DNA from: Neoarius graeffei
Lineage: Eukaryota > Chordata > Actinopteri > Siluriformes > Ariidae
Direction of reading: 5' to 3'
Length of the DNA: 64,000 nt
Assembly (NCBI RefSeq): GCF_027579695.1
Contig: NC_083581.1
Location: forward strand, 61,206,200-61,270,199
Shown here one piece after another: positions 40,862 through 54,340 of this stretch; the first letter of the stretch is position 1; every line of letters starts with the position of its first letter. A program made the position numbers and the translations under genes. The notes beneath the pieces were generated by a model that did not search any database, was not told where the DNA came from, and saw nothing but the letters and a program-made list of their open reading frames with translations.

Positions 40862-43800
40862 ACAGGTTGTTAGATATGCCCAATGTCACCTAATGAGTAA
40901 GAACAGGATACGTTTTGCGCCGAGTGCAAGCAGAGACTCCGGCAAAACTATGACAGCATAACTAAAAGGGGAAGGTAACACAGGCATGAGGGCACTCTGG
41001 GACATAAAGCAGCCAGCCACTACACCATCAACAAACCCGAGTGAGCGAGGGGCTGACAGCATTCATACATTCCAGTTTACCAAAACACTATATGCCTGAG
41101 GGCCCTCCAGATCTACTCCTTTACCTAATAAAACTATTAACAAAAGGCTTGACTAAACAGATATGTTTTCAGCCTCGACTTAAACACTGAGACTGTGTCT
41201 GAGTCCCGAATACTACTTGGAAGGCTGTGGGGCTTTGTAAGAAAAGGCTCTGCCCCATGATGTAGCCTTCACTATATGGAACAAAGGAACCGAAACACTC
41301 TGTAATGAATGAGTACACCACCCTATTGCACCCCATTTCGTATTCAACTGCAAATGCAAATAAATATTTTATGATAATAACCTGGGGTGAATAATTTGAC
41401 CAATAGTCCAGATTGCATTTCAGTAATACAGGGTTAGTCAAAATTATGTTAACACTTAAATGGTAGAAACCATTTATTCACAAAACATACATCATACGTG
41501 CAGGATGATTTATAGGACGGTCTCAACCTGTTCACCATCGTGTTCAACACACAAAAACCAACGAGCAACAGTACCATTTAAAGAATAATAAAAATAAAAA
41601 GAAGAAGAAGAAAAATAATCCATTAGTGTTAACATCATTTTGAACAACCCTGTAGATATCATTTTAGAATAATTGACATTTTCTGTAACATTTTAACCAG
41701 AATAAAGGTGCCATCTGTAAATGTAAGGATTAAAATACAACATTGCATGCTATTTTAGGAAACTAACCAATGTCGGGTGAGGTTCATTACCATTCTGAAA
41801 AATGGTGATTCTTTTCCTATAACCGCACATCCATAAGGCTTTTTTTTTTATTTCTCTTATACCACAGCAATCTGACAATGCATTTTTTTATTAATCAATG
41901 AATACTTTTTTTAACCATTTGTAGTTACATTTAATGTTATAGAGCATCTGAGCAACAAGTTAATTCCCATTATTACTTATGTTATAACAGCTACAGTGCT
42001 CAGCATAAATGAGTCCACCCCCTTTGAAAAGTAACATTTTAAACAATATCTCAATGAACACAAACAATTTCCAAAACGTTGACAAGACAAAGTTTAATAT
42101 AACATCTGTTTAATTTATAATGGGAAAAAGTAAGGTTAATAATATAACTTAGATTACACATTTTTCAGTTTTACTCAAATTAGGGTGGTGCAAAAATGAG
42201 TACACCCCACAACAAAAACTACTACATCTAGTACTTTGTATGGCTTCCATGATTTTTAATGACAGCACCAAATCTTCTAGGCATGGAATGAACAAGTTGG
42301 CGACATTTTGCAACATCAATCTTTTTCCATTCTTCAACAATGACCTCTTTTAGTGACTGGATGCTGGATGGAGAGTGATGTCTCTTCAGAATTCCCCAAA
42401 GAAAATAATTTCTTTACACCACAAAGGTGAAGGCTACAAGAAGATCAGCAAAGCTTTACTTATCAGTCAGAATACTGTAGCAAAAGTGGTACAAAAATTT
42501 AAGAAAGATGGAACTGCAACCATCTCACAGAGACGTCCAGGTCGTCCACAGAAGTTAACACCTCGACAGGAGCGTCTTCTGATGAGAAGGGTTGAAGAAA
42601 ATTAGCATGCAAGTTCACTGCAGTTATCTAAAGAAATAGAAAGCCAAACTGGGGTGACTATTTCCCGTGACACAATACAGCGTACACTGCAGAGGAATGT
42701 CATGCATGGATGCCGTCCACGAAAGAAGCCTCTCCTAAAGCCCAGGCACAAAAAAGCCCGCTTAGAGTTTGCCAGGGCCCATGCTGACAAAGATGAAGAC
42801 TACTGGGACTCTATACTCTGGAGTGATGAGACCAAGATAAATGTTTTTGGAACTGATGGTTTCAAAACTGTATGGCATTGCAAAGGTGAGGAATACAAAA
42901 AAAAAATGCATGGTGCCTACAGTGAAACATGGTGGTGGCAGTGTCCTTATGTGGGGCTGCATGAGTGCTGCTGGTGTCGGGGAGCTGCATTTCATTGATG
43001 GCATCATGAATTCACAGACGTATTACTCTATACTGAAAGAGAAGATGCTACCATCACTCCATGCCCTTGGTTGTTGTGCACTTTTCCAACATGACTAAAC
43101 ACACATCTAAGGCCACTGTTGGATTTCTGAAGAAGAACAGGGTGAAAGTGATTCAGTGGCCAAGTATGTCTCCTGATCTGAACCCAATCGAACACCTATG
43201 GGGAATTCTGAAGAGACAAGTTGAGCATCACTCTCCATCCAGCATCCAGTCACTAAAAGAGGTCATTGTTGAAGAATGGAAAAAGATTGATGTTGCAAAA
43301 TGTCGCCAACTTGTTCATTCCATGCCTAGAAGACTTGGCGCTGTCATTAAAAATCATGGAGGCCATACAAAGTACTAGATGTAGTAGTTTTTGTTGTGGG
43401 GTGTACTCATTTTTGCACCACCCTAATTTGAGTAAAACTGAAAAATGTGCATTCTAAGTTATATTATTAACCTTACTTTTTCCTAATATAAGTTAAACAG
43501 ATGAGATTAAACTCTGTCTTGTCAACATTTTGGAAATTGTTTGTGTTCATTGAGATATTGTTTAAAATGTTACTTTTCAAAGGGGGTGTACTCATTTATG
43601 CTGAGCACTGTATTAACACTAATAACATTAATCTCCACATCTTTGAAGCTAATAAGACAAAAATCACAGCTTGTCATGTTACCAGGAAACCGCAGAATGC
43701 AAAATGGTCCACCGTGAAGACTCTCCCAGGACAGAAAATGTACTTACTGTTAGAAAATGCGGACACAAGGGACTCCTTCCATAAATTATATATTATGGTT

Positions 43801-46800
43801 ATATATTATGTAGACTCCCTCCATAAATGTTATATAAATGTTTCCTTACAGAAAGCTTCATAGCATCAATGATCAGATGGTTTTCTTTGCTTAAAAGAGT
43901 TTTTAAATATTTATTCGCTGTAGATTATATGGAGCATCCACCATAAATGTCTCTGTGAATGAGCTGTTACTATAGAAACGATAATGTAATAGAACAAGCA
44001 CATAAATATCAACATTACAGAAATATAGCATGGGTTTTCTTTCAATAGGTGTTTTACTCATGTCCTGCAATTTTCCCCTGTTTAAGTGGCTGAAATAAAA
44101 GTCCAAGAAGTGAACGAAGAGAAATTGTGCCCACGTTTCCCAGAGCCTGTGCCTCTGAATCATCCCATACCTGTCCTAATGGAGGCTCTAGAAAAGGTTG
44201 GTCCAGCTATGAAAAAGAAGTCATAATGGATGATCTGGCAACAATATGCTCCACAAATACTTTGTTATAGTGAGTCATGTGTAATATATTTTGTTTATTT
44301 AACCCCAATACAATACTATTAATATAATAGGACACCATATCTGAACTTTGTAGGTATGACTGTATAATTACAACATGTAGCCCATTGGTATTCACAAACC
44401 AACCTTCCTCTTCCACATCCACCACAGGACCACTACAGGTTATCAGCTTGCTCTCATGTTTGTGCTTTGCTGATTTGTATGTTTCTTCACGGTCATCTGA
44501 TTCCTTCCAATTTAAATGTCATCTCATAAATTATTTATGAGGTCCATAATCATACTGTTAACAGGCATTTATGTCAGTAACATAAGATATATATGTTATT
44601 TACCAGCTGGGAGGTCCATATCGTGAAATACCATGACCAAGGTCTTGAAAGTACTGAGCGAGGCCCTCTGTGCCGAGGTCAGTATTCAAGGCCGAGGTCA
44701 CAGTATTTCACCATACTTAAGCTGGTAAATAATATATATATATATTTTTTACCAAATTCTAACAGAAAACGAGAGCGCCCGAAAGGGAAAACCGAGCCGA
44801 GCCGCCGTTTTGAATCCTCATTCACGGCTGTAATGCAAATGGCTTCCTCCTCGGTATACAAGTGCACTTCCATGGCAGGAAAAAAAAACTACATTTTGCC
44901 GCCTATGTAGTCCCCTATTTATACAAAATTGAGTCATTCAGGATTCAGCCGTGTTTTTGCTCGGCGTTAGCAACAGTTAGAGGTTTTTAGCTTTCTCCTG
45001 AAATGTTTTCTTTTATTTCTTCTTCCTCAGGGGAGTAAAACTCGCTTTCACTGTGAAGACTGTCATTATCACTATCCATGATGTAAAATTAATGCTATTC
45101 TCCTGAGAAATGCTGGCAAAAATTTAAGATTTTTGATAATCTTATAAATAAATCTTATTAAAAAAAGATAAATGTTGACAAAAAATGCTACTTGTTAGGG
45201 TTTTGCTGGGATTCGAACCTGGTTCGTTGGTGTGATGATCCAGCAAACCCCCACTAGGCCACCAGGGGGATGACTCAAATGCAGAGGCGTGAGGCGGAAG
45301 TAGAAAAAGAATCAAAAGGTTTATTTATACTATATACACTATATACAGGGCAAAACAAAAAACAACAAAGAGTATAATCTAACACTGGGAAGACAAAGGG
45401 AAAAATAAAATATCAAAAGTTTAAGGTCCAAAAAGGAAAAGGCAAAAATGCAAAAGCTCAGAAGATCCAAAAACAGTCACTACTAAATCCAAAAGAAAGC
45501 AAAGTGCAAAACCAAGAACACAGTACAAAGGAAACTGGAGATAAACATAACAGCACAAAGACTCCGTGACAAGAGGACTGAACTCAGGGGTATAAATACA
45601 CAAACTAATTAAGGACACAGGTGAAGATAATTAGGACTAACAGGCAATTAACAAAAAAAAACACAAAACACAGGAACAGTGGCGGCCTCTAGAGGCCAAA
45701 ATAAATATGACACGAAAAGGAAATAACAGCGGCCTCTAGAGGCCAAAACAGTCCAAGTCCTAACAGGACCCCCCCCTCTAGGAGCGTCTCCTGACGTTCC
45801 CAGGGCGATCCGGATGGGCCGAATGGAAGTCCCGACACAGTTCTTTATCCAGGACATCCCGAGCAGGAACCCAGCAGCGCTCCTCAGGACCATAGCCCTC
45901 CCAGTCCACCAGATATTGCAACCCGCCGCGGACCCGGCGGGAGTCAAGCAGGCGATGCACAGTGAACACAGTCTGCCCCTGGAAGATGCGGGGGGGGTGG
46001 GGGGTTCCTAGGGGCAGGGGCATACATAGACGTCAGTACAGGCCGCAACAGGGAAACATGGAAAGTGGGGTTGATCCTCAGAGTCCGGGGCAACTGGAGC
46101 CGGTAGGAGACAGGGTTCACCCTGCGCACCACCTTGAAGGGGCCAGTGTAGCGAGGAGCAAGCTTGCGGTTCTCCACCCGCAGCGGAAGGTCCTTAGTGG
46201 ACAGCCAAACCCGCTGCCCAGGGCGGAAAGTGTGTGCAGGTCTTCTGTGGCGGTTGGCCTGAGTCTGGTTGGTTCTGGAGGTCTGTATGAGGGTCTTCCT
46301 GACCTTGCTCCAGGTCTTGCGACACCGTCTCACATATTGGTTGACCGAGGGCACCCCCGCGTCCTCCTCCTGGTCCGGGAACAGAGGTGGCTGGAACCCG
46401 AATTGGCACTGGAATGGCGACAGCTTGGTGGCCGATGACTGCAGGGTGTTGTGGGCGTACTCTGCCCATGGCAGCCAGGTGCTCCATGATGTCGGGTTAT
46501 CCATAGCCAGGCCTCGCAGGGTGGTTTCCAGGTCCTGGTTGAGCCTCTCCGTCTGACCATTGGACTGTGGGTGAAACCCAGAGGAGAGGCTGGCAGTGGC
46601 TCCGATGACCTTGCAGAACCCGTGCCACACTCGGGAGGAGAACTGGGGCCCTCGGTCTGAGACGATGTCCTGTGGAAGACCAAAGACTCGGAAGACATGA
46701 TTAAATATAAGTTTCGCTGTTTCAAGAGCAGAGGGGAGTTTGCACAGAGGTATGAAGCGGCAGGCCTTGGAGAATCTGTCAACAATGACCAAAATGACCA

Positions 46801-49800
46801 TGTTACCTTGTGACTCAGGGAGACCCGTGATGAAGTCGACTGTCACGTGGGACCAGGGACGCCGGGGAATGGTCAGAGGATGCAGGAGACCGTGGGGACG
46901 CTGTCGTGGGTTCTTGGTTCTGGTGCAAACCTCACAGGACAGGACAAATGACCTTACTTCCTGCTCCATGTTAGGCCACCAGAAGCGTCTTTTCAGGAAG
47001 TCCAGGGTCCTCCAAGCTCCCGGGTGGGCGGTGAGAGGGGAAGAGTGACCCCACTGGAGAACCTTGGCCCGGGCTTGATGTGGGACGTACAAGAGGCCCG
47101 GTGGCCCCGTCCCAGGACCGGGGTCCTGGCGTTGGGCTCGTCGAACAGCCTCCTCAATACCCCAGCGGACAGGGGCCACAATCCGGGACACCGGGATAAT
47201 AGGCCCGACTTCATTCTCCCTGTTAGTGGCAGAGAACAGCCTGGACAGTGCGTCAGGTTTGGTGTTCTTGGAGCCGGGACGGTACGAGAGGGTGAAGTCA
47301 AACCGACTGAAAAATAGGGCCCACCTAGCCTGTCGAGGGTTCAGTCTCTTGGCTTGCTGGAGGTACTCCAGGTTCTTGTGGTCAGTCCAAACCAGGAATG
47401 GATGTTGCGCTCCCTCCAGCCAGTGCCTCCACTCCTCAAGGGCCAGTTTGACCGCTAACAGTTCTCGATCCCCCACATCGTACCGGGACTCCGCAGGACT
47501 CAGGCGGTGGGAGAAGTAAGCGCAGGGGTGCAGCTTTCCTTCCGAACGTTGAGAGAGTACCGCGCCGACACCACTGTCCGAGGCGTCCACCTCCACGATG
47601 AATGGTTGGGAGGTGTCCGGGAGGACCAGAATGGGTGCCGTGCAGAAGCGGGCCTTGAGGTCTTTGAACGCCTTTTCTGCCTGAGGAGACCAGCCATAAG
47701 ATCCACCTGTCCCTTTGGTGAGGTCTGACATGGGTGCTGCCACAGAACTGAAGTTCCTGATGAACTTGCGGTAGAAGTTAGCGAATCCTAAGAACCGCTG
47801 AACCTCCTTAACGGACTTGGGAGTGGGCCAGTCCCGGACGGCCAGGGTCTTGGCAGGGTCCATTTGGAGTTGGCCTGTCCGTACAATAAATCCCAGAAAG
47901 GAGACCTCGGGAACATGAAATTCGCATTTCTGGGCCTTGGCGAACAGATTGTTCTGTAGCAGCCTCTGGAGAACCTGGCGGACATGGTGGCGGTGCTCCT
48001 GCATGGTCTTGGAAAAGATAAGGATGTCATCGAGGTAGACAAAGACGTACAGGTTAATCATGTCCCTTAAGACGTCGTTGATTAGGGCCTGAAAAACAGC
48101 TGGTGCGTTGGTGAGTCCGAAGGGCATCACCTGGTATTCGTAGTGCCCAGACGGGGTGTTAAAGGCAGTCTTCCACTCGTCTCCCTGTCGGATACGGATG
48201 AGGTGGTATGCATTCCGTAGGTCCAACTTGGTGAAGACGGTGGCGCCTTGGAGCAGGTCGAAAGCAGTGGACATCAGCGGAAGGGGATATCGGTTGCGCA
48301 CAGTGATCTTGTTCAGGCCCCTGTAGTCAATACATGGTCGAAGCCCCCCATCCTTCTTGCCGACAAAGAAGAAGCCGGCACCAGCAGGTGAGGTGGAGGG
48401 TCGAATGAACCCAGAGACCAGGGCGTCTTTGAGGTATTCCTCCATAGCCTTGCGTTCTGGCTGAGAGAGGGAAAACAGTCTGCCACGAGGAGGGGTAGTC
48501 CCAGGGAGCAAGTCGATGGCACAGTCGTAGGCCCGGTGCGGAGGAAGAACGGCGGCCCTGCTCTTGCTGAATACTTCCTTGAGATCCCAGTACTCTGTGG
48601 GAACTTGAGATAACTCGGTGAGATCAGGGGGCTCGGCAGGAGACACAGGAGAGCTAGAGAGCAGACAAGAGGCATGGCATGCAGGGCCCCATTCCACAAC
48701 CTGGCTTGTTACCCAGTCTATGCGAGGGTTGTGGCGAATAAGCCAAGGAAGGCCTAGAATAACTGGGAACTCAGGTGAAGGAATCAGGTGCAGGGATATT
48801 TCTTCCTTGTGACCTTGAGACTGGAGGAAGACTGGAGAAGTAACTTGGGTGACTCTTCCATCACCTAACGCTTGGCCATCGAGGGCAGACACAGACAGAG
48901 GGACTTCAAGAGGTGCAGTAGGTATATTGATGCTTTGGGCGAAGTGAATATCCATAAAGTTCCCAGCCGCCCCTGAGTCTATCAAAGCTTGACAAGAGTG
49001 GACAGACTCACCCCAGGAGATGGAGACCGGGATGTAGATTCCTTGACCAGGGAGTCCGGGAGAGAGGGTAGGCCCCGTCACAACCCTCCCTCGGCTGGAC
49101 GGGGCGGTCCTTTTCCCAAGAGTTCGGGACATGATGCTCAGAAGTGACCAGGCTTGCCACAGTAGATGCAGCACTTGTCCCTCCTTCTGCGCTCCCTCTC
49201 AGATGCGGAGAGGCGAGTACGACCCACTTGCATGGGTTCTGGACAGTCACTGAAGGAGGTAGATGGTCTCCAGGTAGAGGTAGGGAGGCTGGGGGGGCTC
49301 AAGGCTTGGTGGCGTTCTCTCATCCTGTTGTCCAGACGAATAGCATGTGAGATGAGGGTTTCGAGGTCACTTGGGCATCCAATAGAGGCCAGACCGTCCT
49401 TGATGGGGTCAGACAGACCATGGTGGAAGGCTGACACCAGGGCAGTCTCATTCCATCCACTTACTGCTGCGAGTGTTCGGAACGAGATGGCGTAATCTGC
49501 GACGCTTCCTCCTTGCCGGATGGACATGAGCTTTCGGGCTGCGTCGGTACTGATGTCTGCCTGATCGAAGACCCGAAGCATCTCTTCAGAAAACAGCTGG
49601 AAATCAAAGCACTCAGGTCCCTGTCTTTGCCAGATAGCAGTAGCCCAGGCTCGCGCCTTACCAGCTAATAAGGTGATCACAAAGGCAATCTTGCGGCGAT
49701 CCGTAGTGTAGGTGGTAGGCTGAAGCTCAAAGGTGAGTTGACACTGGGTAAGGAACTCTCGGCACTCACTGTGCTTGCCGTCATACCTCTGTGGTGCAGG

Positions 49801-52800
49801 AAGGCTGGGTTCGTGAGGTGAAGAAGGCAGCATGGCAGGAGACACTGGAGCAGGAGTGGGAGCTGGATCAGGAGCAGGAACTGGATCAGGAGCAGGAGAT
49901 GCAGGCAGAGATGTCAGCTGTGCCAGGGTTTTCCCAATTTGCTGAAGCAGTTCCTCATGGCGAGCAAGGGCCTCACGTTGGCTGGTGAGCGTACGTCCAT
50001 GAGCGTCCATGGTCGCTCCGAAGCGTGTCAAAGCTGCCATAATTCCCTGAAGGTTGGCCGGGTAGACAGTTGAAGCAGCCTCTGCTGAGTCGGTCATGAC
50101 GGAGTCTTTCTGTTAGGGTTTTGCTGGGATTCGAACCTGGTTCGTTGGTGTGATGATCCAGCAAACCCCCACTAGGCCACCAGGGGGATGACTCAAATGC
50201 AGAGGCGTGAGGCGGAAGTAGAAAAAGAATCAAAAGGTTTATTTATACTATATACACTATATACAGGGCAAAACAAAAAACAACAAAGAGTATAATCTAA
50301 CACTGGGAAGACAAAGGGAAAAATAAAATATCAAAAGTTTAAGGTCCAAAAAGGAAAAGGCAAAAATGCAAAAGCTCAGAAGATCCAAAAACAGTCACTA
50401 CTAAATCCAAAAGAAAGCAAAGTGCAAAACCAAGAACACAGTACAAAGGAAACTGGAGATAAACATAACAGCACAAAGACTCCGTGACAAGAGGACTGAA
50501 CTCAGGGGTATAAATACACAAACTAATTAAGGAAACAGGTGAAGATAATTAGGACTAACAGGCAATTAACAAAAAAAAACACAAAACACAGGAACAGTGG
50601 CGGCCTCTAGAGGCCAAAATAAATATGACACGAAAAGGAAATAACAGCGGCCTCTAGAGGCCAAAACAGTCCAAGTCCTAACACTACTATGTTTGTTGTT
50701 GTTGTGAACGAGCGAGTCGCCAGAGGTCTGTAACCAGGGTCCGTATTGTAGGATACGGACCTGCTCGCCAGCCAATCAGAGCACAGGATTTGATGGAAAC
50801 CGCAACGCGAAAAAAAATAATTATTATTATCTGTTGGATTATAACATATCAGACTCCGAAAGACAGAGAAACAGGCAGCATCAAGATCCATGGACAAAGT
50901 CATTTTAATACAAAATCCCAACATACAAAACAAAATTACAATCGAGATGAAACTCAGTAACCAGGCAGTAGTCAGGACATGGGAAATGCCAGGGCAAACA
51001 GGCTAGAGGATAATCCAAAACAGAAAGGGTCAAACAGCATAAATAACCAGGAAAATAACAATCTCACAACTTACACAACTGTAATATTTAGCAAGACTTT
51101 TCAATTAATTAAGGTTCTTTGCATGTTTATATACAAGATAATTGGATGTCAAAGTGGAGTCCAGGGACACCCAGGGATCCATGATTTTTTAAAATATTAA
51201 TATGCTGGTGGAAATCGCAACCCAGTGTTATCAAAACTGTTGTAATTATGACTAAGATCTATTTGACTGGCCACTTGAATTTAATACAGTATCTTGCAAA
51301 AGTATTCATCCCCTTTGGTGTTTGTCCTGTTTTGTCGCATTACAAACTGGAATTAAAATTGATTTTGGGGGTGGTTAGCACTATTTGATTTACACAACAT
51401 GTCTACAACTTTAAAGGTGAAAATTGTTGTTTTATTGTGACACAAACAATAATTAAGATGAAAAAAAACAGAAATCTGGAGTGGGCATAGGTATTCACCC
51501 CCAAAGTCAATACTTTGTAGAGCCACCTTTCTGCTGCAATTATAGCTGCATGTCTCTTGGGGTATGTCTCTATTAGCTTAGCACATCTAGCCACTGGGAT
51601 TTTTGCCCATTCCTCAGAGCAAAACTGCTCCAACTCCTTCAAGTTAGATGGGTTGTGTTGGTGTACAGCAATCTTCAAGTTATGCCACAGATTCTCAATT
51701 TAATTGAGGTCTGGGCTTTGATTAGGCCATTCCAAGACATTTAAATGTTTCCCTTTAAATCATTCTAGTGTAGCTTTAGCAGTACGTTTAGGGTCATTCT
51801 TCGTTCCAGTGAACAAAGTGAACCTTTGTTCCAGTCTCAAACCTCTAGCTGACTCAAACAGGTTTTCCTCCAGAATTGCCCTGCACTCAAAAAAATAATT
51901 GTACCAAAAACGTTGACTTTAAGTATTTCAATTACATGAGGTTTTTCCATGTAATTTTATTAGGCAAGTTCAATGTAAGGGTCCCATTTAATTCAAAGTG
52001 TTTCTATAGAAAGCCCAATGTAAGAAACACTTTGAATTAAATGGGACCCTAACATTGAACTTGCCTAATAAAATTACATGGAAAAACTTCATGTAATTGA
52101 AATACTTAAAGTCAACGTTTTTGATACAATTATTTTTTTGAGTGTGTATTTAGTGCCATCCATCTTTCCTTCAGTCCTGACCAGCTTTCCTGTCCCTGCA
52201 GATGAAAAATATCCCCACAGCATGATGCTGCCACCACCATGCTTCATTGTAGGAATGGTGTTCTCAGGGTGTTGGATTTATGCCACAGATGGCATTTCCC
52301 ATGATGGCCAAAAAATATCAATTTTAGTCTCATTTGACTACAGAAGCTTCTTCCATGTGTTTGGGGAGTCTGCCACAAGCTGTTGGGCAAACTCCAAACG
52401 TGTTTTCTTAAGCAATGACTTTTTTCTGGCCACTCTTCCATAAAGTCCCGCTCTGTGGAGTATACAGCTTAAAGTGGTCCTATGGACAGATAATCCCATC
52501 TTCACTGTGGATCTTTACAGCTCCTTCAGTGTTCTCTTTAGTGTTTTTGTTGCATCTCTGATTAATGCCCTCCTTGCCTGGTCTGTGAGTTTTGGTGGAC
52601 GGCCTTCTTTTGTGAGGTTTATGGTGGTGACATATAATTTCCATTTTGCTATAATGGATTTAATGGTGCTCCCTGGGATATTCAAAGTTTGGAATATTTT
52701 TTATAACCCAACCCTGATCTATACTTCTTCACAACTTTGTCTCCTGGGTTTTCATGTTGCTTGCTTAGTAGTGTTGCAGAGTCAGGGTCCTTCCAGAACA

Positions 52801-54264
52801 GGTTGATTTATACAGACATCATGTTACAGATCATGTGACACTTTGATTGCACATAGGCAGATCTTAATCAACTAATTATGTGACTTATGAAGTGAATTAG
52901 TTGGACCAGCTCTTATTTAGGGGTTTCATACGAAAGGGGGTGAATACCTATGCACACTCCAGATTTCTGTTTTTTCATCGTAATTATTGTTTGTGTCACA
53001 ATAAAAGAACAATTTGCACCTTTAAAGCTGTAGGCATGTTGTGTAAATCAAATAGTGCTAACCCCCCCAAAATCCATTTTAATTCCAGCTTGTAATACGA
53101 CAAAACAAGACAAACACCAAGGGGGGATGAATACTTTTGCAATACATTATAGGTTTAATCCAAGTATCACTAACTCAAAAACATGTAGGATTACAAACAA
53201 TATCACCTGGACCTACTGTGTTCTGTTGGTGTCCAGGATAAGAATCACAGAAACACTGCTTTGCATCATACCAGTGCCACATACACTACCATGTACACTA
53301 CCATGCCACTGTCATTGATGAGCTAAGAATCATCCAATCTCTAAATGATATCTGGTAAATGGTGGTCCTATGATGGTTACATTACACTGATTGGTGGAAT
53401 AGAGGGGGTCTGACCATTTGTGTAGAACAACAGGGCAACAGTCAGTATCTGGATGGATGATTCTATGATTGGGGTGCCACAAGTGTCCTTCATGACAACC
53501 TATGTACAAATTTACTTCAAACATTAATGAAATCTCTACAGCACTTACAAAACAGCCATTTTTGCCTAATAAATACAATATTTTTCAGTGCTAAATGGCA
53601 GCCCAATCATATAATCACCCATACTGTATATCTACATAGTACTCCTTAAGTATATCTGATAAAATGGCCAAAAATTGTAGATACAAGAAAAGTGTATCGA
53701 ATAAGCTATCAGCTGGGTGCATGCCTGTAACAAGAAAACATTTTTAGGTGGATTCTCTTTTAAGGACCAGTATTGATGTAACACTGCCAGCAATTTCATG
53801 CATTGTCATCTATAATGACTCAGTGCTGTGGAATGGAAACTTTGGCAGAAGAAATTGGAGTGACCCAAAGTCTTCACCACCAAATGAGTACACAGTCTAC
53901 AGGTGAGGAAATGACAGACTGCAGTCTCTCTTTACATATAGTAAAGGGGAAGCCATAGACCAATGGGTACAGAAGCAGCTTTGGGACCAAAAGGTTGCTG
54001 GTTTGATTCCCTGGACCAGCAGGAATGGCTGAAGTGCCCTTGAGCAAGGCACCTAACCCCTACCTGCTCCTCAAGCTGCTTTGGGTACATTGTTTGTCGT
54101 TCTGGATCAGAGCGTCTTCTAAATGCCTGTAATGTAATATAGTGGTTTTGCATATGTGTATGCTTCTTGCAGATCATCTATTAAATTATATAACCATATC
54201 CAAGATAATATCCTTCCACATGTCCAACCCAGTGACTTTTGACATATCAATGTATTTAGAATTA

Positions 54265-54340
<76 letters not shown>

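Larger units (their letters stand above)
39952..44086 (+). other. LACTBL1 intron 1 (transposon-filled)
   Basis: 4.1 kb, holding an inverted LINE-like 3' end, a mariner-type MITE and a Tc1 element, listed separately. Bases 41653-41993 and 43611-44086 hold nothing recognised. Confidence 0.6.
45193..50683 (-). mobile_element. Ty3/gypsy (sushi/Tf1-type) retrotransposon, copy 2, inactivated
   Basis: Same family and strand as copy 1. LTRs 45193-45765 and 50111-50683 (573 bases each, one difference seen: C at 45615 region versus A at 50533 region). Target duplication CTACT at 45188-45192 and 50684-50688. LTRs are about 96 bases longer than in copy 1, so it belongs to a sister subfamily. Gag has an early stop and pol one frameshift. 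Confidence 0.95.
44588..50830. mobile_element. Foldback-type repeat split by gypsy copy 2
   Basis: The left part (44588-45192) has TTATTTACCAGCT and its inverse AGCTGGTAAATAA at 44596 and 44719, and repeated GAGGTCAGTATTCAAGGCCG words. The right part (50689-50830) has a hairpin GGTCCGTAT...ATACGGACC at 50739-50761. I infer they are one element because both abut the gypsy; the family is unknown. Confidence 0.45.
51287..53147 (-). mobile_element. Tc1-like transposon, split by a palindromic MITE
   Basis: Ends CAGTATCTTGCAAAAGTATTC and the inverse of TGTATTGCAAAAGTATTC, with TA flanks at 51285-51286 and 53148-53149. 1.6 kb after removing the MITE at 51884-52144. Confidence 0.88.
44197..53764 (+). 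other. LACTBL1 intron 2 (transposon-filled)
   Basis: 9.6 kb holding a foldback repeat, gypsy copy 2 and a Tc1. Bases 44197-44587, 50830-51286 and 53148-53764 hold nothing recognised. A short unseen exon is expected somewhere here. Confidence 0.55.

Noticed and set aside
44197-44225. Read-through of LACTBL1 exon at 44087 past 44196
   Set aside because: Frame ends at TAA within ten codons and gives no family sequence.
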